This document shows, piece after piece, positions 61,091-64,000 of a stretch of DNA of 64,000 nucleotides. This DNA comes from Caldifarciminota bacterium (GTDB taxonomy: Bacteria; Hydrothermota; Tepidihabitantia; SM23-42): assembly GCA_027026255.1 (NCBI GenBank), contig JALVOT010000003.1, positions 1 through 64,000 on the forward strand. The letters are read 5' to 3'. Each line of letters opens with the position of its first letter. The first letter of the stretch is position 1. The notes below the pieces were generated by a model that did no database searches, had not been told where the DNA came from, and saw nothing but the letters and a program-made list of their open reading frames with translations. The position numbers and the translations under genes are program-made.

Positions 61091-62219
61091 ACAGCTCCTG
61101 TCACGCCGTGATTTCCTTAAAAAATGCGGGCTGGGTTTGGCTGCCACCCTGTTTTTACCCCGCTTACTAAAATTCTCTTCGGGTCAGGAAGCAAAATTCG
61201 GATTTATAAAAAGAAAAAAGGCGTTATTTTATAAAAAACTTTCTAAAAACAAAATTCAGTGCCTGCTCTGTCCACGCGGTTGCGTTGTCTTTAATGGACA
61301 ACGGGGTTTTTGCCGGGTTCGAGAAAATCGCGATGGTGAATATTATACGCTTTCCCATTCCAACCCCTGTGCCCTTCACATCGATCCAATCGAGAAAAAA
61401 CCGCTTTTCCATTTTCTTCCTGCAACTTCAGCACTCTCCATTGCCACTGCAGGATGCAATTTTACCTGTAAGAATTGTCAGAACTGGGACATCTCACAGG
61501 CCCGGCCTGATGATACAAAAAATTATGAAGTCACTCCTGAGAAACTCGTGGAAATTGCATTACAATATAATACACCAACCATCGCCTACACCTATACCGA
61601 ACCGACGATCTTCTATGAATATATGCTGGACTGCGCCCGTATTGCAAGAAAAAAGGGAATCAATAATATCTACCACTCAAACGGCTATATCAACCAGGCC
61701 CCTCTCCTTAAATTAATTCCCTTTCTTGACGGGGCGAATATTGACCTCAAGGGAATGAGTGAAAAATTTTACAAAAATATTACCGACGGCACACTCAATC
61801 CTGTTTTGAAAACAATCAAGACCTTAAAAGAGAAGGGCATCTGGATTGAAATCACCAACCTTGTCATTCCCACAAAAAATGATTCCCGGAAAATGTTTGA
61901 AAAATTGTGTAAGTGGATAAAAAATGAGTTGGGGACCGAGACCCCGATCCATTTTTCACGATTTTATCCACTGTATAAACTGCCCAACCTCCCCCCTACA
62001 CCCCTTAAAACCTTGAGAACCGCTGCTTCAATCGCCCGTGATACCGGACTGAAATATGTCTACATCGGTAATGTTCCCGGTATCCCCGAAGAAAATACAT
62101 ATTGCCCGGCCTGCGGTAAGACCATTATTGAAAGAAAGGGCTACAACATCAATGCGTTAAATCTTAAAAAAGGCAGATGTAAATTTTGTCGACATAAAAT
62201 CCCCGGTGTCTGGCAGTAA
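61074..62219 (+). CDS. AmmeMemoRadiSam-type radical SAM enzyme with Tat-like signal
   Basis: 381 residues. SRRDFLKK at 10-17 followed by a hydrophobic stretch (19-33) is a textbook twin-arginine signal. Then come CLLCPRGC (63-70), Cys80, and the radical SAM cluster motif CNFTCKNC (Cys128, 132, 135). TEPTIF lies near 176, NIDLKGM near 221, and a C-terminal zinc-binding-like CPAC...CKFC follows. It belongs to the AmrS/PflA-like subgroup often found with AMMECR1 and Memo proteins, which are not in this window. Reaction unknown. Export of an iron-sulfur radical enzyme would be unusual; the signal may instead be a tether. Confidence 0.88.
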   Translation: MELFFEQLLSRRDFLKKCGLGLAATLFLPRLLKFSSGQEAKFGFIKRKKALFYKKLSKNKIQCLLCPRGCVVFNGQRGFCRVRENRDGEYYTLSHSNPCALHIDPIEKKPLFHFLPATSALSIATAGCNFTCKNCQNWDISQARPDDTKNYEVTPEKLVEIALQYNTPTIAYTYTEPTIFYEYMLDCARIARKKGINNIYHSNGYINQAPLLKLIPFLDGANIDLKGMSEKFYKNITDGTLNPVLKTIKTLKEKGIWIEITNLVIPTKNDSRKMFEKLCKWIKNELGTETPIHFSRFYPLYKLPNLPPTPLKTLRTAASIARDTGLKYVYIGNVPGIPEENTYCPACGKTIIERKGYNINALNLKKGRCKFCRHKIPGVWQ

Positions 62220-62248
62220 TTGTAATAAACATTGTAGTTAATTTACCC

Positions 62249-62276
62249 TTGACAGATTATCTAATATGTGTAAAAT
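62249..62276 (+). promoter_or_regulatory. Leaderless-type promoter of holA
   Basis: TTGACA (62249-62254), 16-bp spacer, TAAAAT (62271-62276), 6 bases to the ATG at 62283. Confidence 0.7.
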
Positions 62277-62282
62277 GATATT

Positions 62283-63227
62283 ATGACGGACTACCAGTTA
62301 AAACAGAAATTAAAAGAAGGTAAAATCGATAACCAATACATTCTCATCGGGTCAGAGCTTCTACTTATCAATAATGCGATAGATGCCATCAAGAAGAGAC
62401 TCAAGGTGAATGAAGCATTCGACTTTGACACATTCTCACTTTCCGAAGTGGCTTTTGATACTGTAGCAGAAAAATTATATCTATCACCGTTGGGTTCAAG
62501 CCGCCGCTTGATAATATTGAAAAATCTTGAAGAGGTCGATAAAAATACCCTGACAAAAATTTCTCAAACTGTGAATAAAACCCGGACCAGCAATTGCCTT
62601 ATAATGACATACCTGTTTAATCGAAATACAAAAAGGCAGAAAGAAACCAATGATTTTTTAAAAAAAGCGTTTTCTAACGCCCGACTGGTTGTTTTTACGG
62701 CTCAAAAAAATGATATCCACCGCTGGATTCAATCTAAGGTAAATCGTGATAATCTTGCCCTTTCAAAATCTATGATTCACTATTTAGAGGATGAATTTAG
62801 CGATGACATTACCGGATTAAAGAATGAATTTGAAAAGATCGAAAACTACCTCGCTGAAGCAAAATCGATGAATACCAAACAGCTCAAAGACCTGACAAAG
62901 GGATTATACGAGATGGAGAAATATCAACTGATTGATGCCTTTTTGAAAAGAAATCCTGAGGCGCTCGAACTTTTTGAAAAGTTAACTCCCTACCTCCATT
63001 CATATGCCGAGGTGATTGCTGTAATTGGAAGGGGATTGGTTTACAATCTATTAAGGAATCGAATGGTGATACTCCAGGACAAATCTTACATCAAAGATAT
63101 TATTGAGGGCTTAAGTGCAATTGACCGTCGAATCAAGAAGGGTTCTCATTTCGGGCAAATTTTATTGGAACTCTTCTTATTAAAAAATTTAGGAAAATTT
63201 AGGAAAGGAGCATTCTATGACAGATGA
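62283..63227 (+). CDS. holA: DNA polymerase III delta subunit
   Basis: 314 residues, the usual length. The N-terminal YILIGSELLLINNAID segment, the SPLGSSRRLIILKNLEEV strand near 70, FNRNTKRQKE, and the C-terminal helical collar with LLRNRMV follow the HolA pattern. Delta opens the sliding clamp in the clamp loader. It overlaps the next gene by 11 bases. Confidence 0.88.
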   Translation: MTDYQLKQKLKEGKIDNQYILIGSELLLINNAIDAIKKRLKVNEAFDFDTFSLSEVAFDTVAEKLYLSPLGSSRRLIILKNLEEVDKNTLTKISQTVNKTRTSNCLIMTYLFNRNTKRQKETNDFLKKAFSNARLVVFTAQKNDIHRWIQSKVNRDNLALSKSMIHYLEDEFSDDITGLKNEFEKIENYLAEAKSMNTKQLKDLTKGLYEMEKYQLIDAFLKRNPEALELFEKLTPYLHSYAEVIAVIGRGLVYNLLRNRMVILQDKSYIKDIIEGLSAIDRRIKKGSHFGQILLELFLLKNLGKFRKGAFYDR

Positions 63228-63909
63228 GGATAATACCTTAAAAGAAATTGAGGCACAACGCAGTGACATCTTGAATAAACTGACAAAAATTGAAGAAAAA
63301 AAGACAACGGTTAGTCCAGAGGTTTATGAAAAGGTAAAGAAAGAATATGAAGAAAAACTTGCCGAAGTCGAAAAGAAATTGGCTGAAAATGTAGAACTGA
63401 TCAAAAAAAAATTGGAAGGTCTCAAATCAAAAGAAGAACAAATTTTAAAGAATCAAAAAGAGATCAAATTAAAACTCGAAGAAGTAGAACTCCGTTACTC
63501 CATCGGTGAGTATGATGAAGAAACATACAACCAGGTAAAAGAAGAAAATCAAAAGGTCCTTGACGAAATAAATGGTGAACTGAACACCATCCAGGAAAAG
63601 ATAAAATGGTTCAGTAGTTTCCTCGAAGTGAAGGACATAGAAGAAAATATAGAGCCGACCGAAGAATTCAAGATTGAAGAACACATCCTGGGAGAAGAGA
63701 TACCTGAAGAGGTGAAACTGGATGAAATACTACCTGAAGTTGAGGCGATAAAACCGGAACCGGTGACTGAAGAAAAAGCACAAGAAGAAGAAAAAAAACC
63801 CGCCAGCGAAGAAGGTGTTGCCTGCCCTAAATGTGGCCATATCAATACTCCGGATTCATGGTATTGTGAGAAGTGCGGTGCCGAAATTCTTGGTGCACCA
63901 GGTTCCTGA
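63217..63909 (+). CDS. Coiled-coil protein with C-terminal zinc ribbon
   Basis: 230 residues. Residues 5-135 are highly charged coiled coil, 140-200 are acidic linker, and 203-221 carry a rubredoxin-like ribbon (Cys203, 206, 217, 220; CPKCGH...CEKCG). AAAGGAG lies 6 bases before the ATG. No enzyme motif. A cytoplasmic adaptor role is the most that can be inferred. It lies between holA and leuS. Confidence 0.78.
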   Translation: MTDEDNTLKEIEAQRSDILNKLTKIEEKKTTVSPEVYEKVKKEYEEKLAEVEKKLAENVELIKKKLEGLKSKEEQILKNQKEIKLKLEEVELRYSIGEYDEETYNQVKEENQKVLDEINGELNTIQEKIKWFSSFLEVKDIEENIEPTEEFKIEEHILGEEIPEEVKLDEILPEVEAIKPEPVTEEKAQEEEKKPASEEGVACPKCGHINTPDSWYCEKCGAEILGAPGS

Positions 63910-63928
63910 GGAATTAAAAATTTAATCT

Positions 63929-64000
63929 ATGCATACATATAATAAAAGGGCGATAGAAAAAAAATGGCAGGAATACTGGGAAAAGAACAACCTGTTTAAA
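63929..64000 (+). CDS. leuS: Leucyl-tRNA synthetase, N-terminal fragment (cut by the window edge)
   Basis: Only 24 codons are visible. They read MHTYNKRAIEKKWQEYWEKN and on, the characteristic class I synthetase N-terminus, closest to LeuS. ValS or IleS starts are similar, so the symbol is probable rather than certain. It begins 19 bases after the zinc-ribbon gene, without an obvious Shine-Dalgarno. Confidence 0.75.
   Translation, partial: MHTYNKRAIEKKWQEYWEKNNLFK

Noticed and set aside
1-64000. CRISPR arrays, insertion sequences, prophage or rRNA
   Set aside because: No spaced direct repeats, transposase or integrase frames, terminal inverted repeats or rRNA-like stretches were seen.

Overview
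The window reads as a compact, gene-dense bacterial chromosome segment with a Gram-negative envelope (BamD-like lipoprotein, TatC, SecDF, several lipobox proteins). Exported proteins include a gingipain-type C25 protease and proteins ending in FlgD-like or type IX sorting-like domains. This mix suggests a deep-branching lineage near the FCB group, of the kind binned as candidate division WOR-3. That placement is inference from gene content; no 16S rRNA is present. Genes abut or overlap, and convergent genes often meet within a few bases without a recognisable terminator.

Layout. 1-2830: 5' part of a large secreted C25 protease running off the left edge. 3056-6795: nnr, a propeller-like secreted protein and tatC. 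7000-8990 (minus): pcm, tRNA-Pro(CGG), a LOG-like gene, acyP and apt. 9227-12357: an M50-like membrane domain fused to an enolase whose two domains are in reversed order, plus a partner gene. 12354-15946: LsrF-like thiolase with a zinc dehydrogenase, then an M48 protease with zinc ribbons. 15957-25413 (minus): polA, then a nine-gene run from a slipin through archaemetzincin, aminotransferase, MEDS-GGDEF, DivIVA, purine nucleoside phosphorylase and TPR/BamD lipoproteins to nadD. 25521-31679: a glycosidase-like protein, folK, deoxynucleoside kinase, panB and a PAS/GAF/HD-GYP sensor. 31683-42091 (minus): thrS-infC-rpmI-rplT-pheS-pheT, a ZapB-like gene, zapA, 6S RNA, rny, yidD and two related membrane TPR proteins. 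42224-44435: EamA-like protein, sugar nucleotidyltransferase, cmk. 44440-46995 (minus): lipoprotein and S9 peptidase. 47091-52612: pdxJ-secD-secF-pgpA-pncC-permease halves-thpR. 52617-57198: TtcA-like protein, two secreted proteins and a PH/DUF1648 membrane protein. 57191-60743 (minus): fabG-acpP-fabF-coaE and a zinc-ribbon gene. 60836-64000: a radical SAM protein with a Tat-like signal, holA, a zinc-ribbon coiled-coil gene and the start of leuS.

Regulation. Most transcription units begin with a near-consensus TTGACA/TATAAT promoter, usually with a 16-bp spacer. In thirteen units the -10 box ends only 5-9 bases before the start codon, so those mRNAs should be leaderless or nearly so. Genes inside operons instead often use Shine-Dalgarno sites. 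This pattern corrects several start codons (M48 protease, thrS, pdxJ, S9 peptidase). infC appears to start at the rare codon ATT.

The most novel item is the M50/enolase fusion: all enolase catalytic residues are recognisable, but the TIM-barrel part comes before the capping domain, as in a circular permutation, and the whole is attached to a membrane domain carrying HEMGH.
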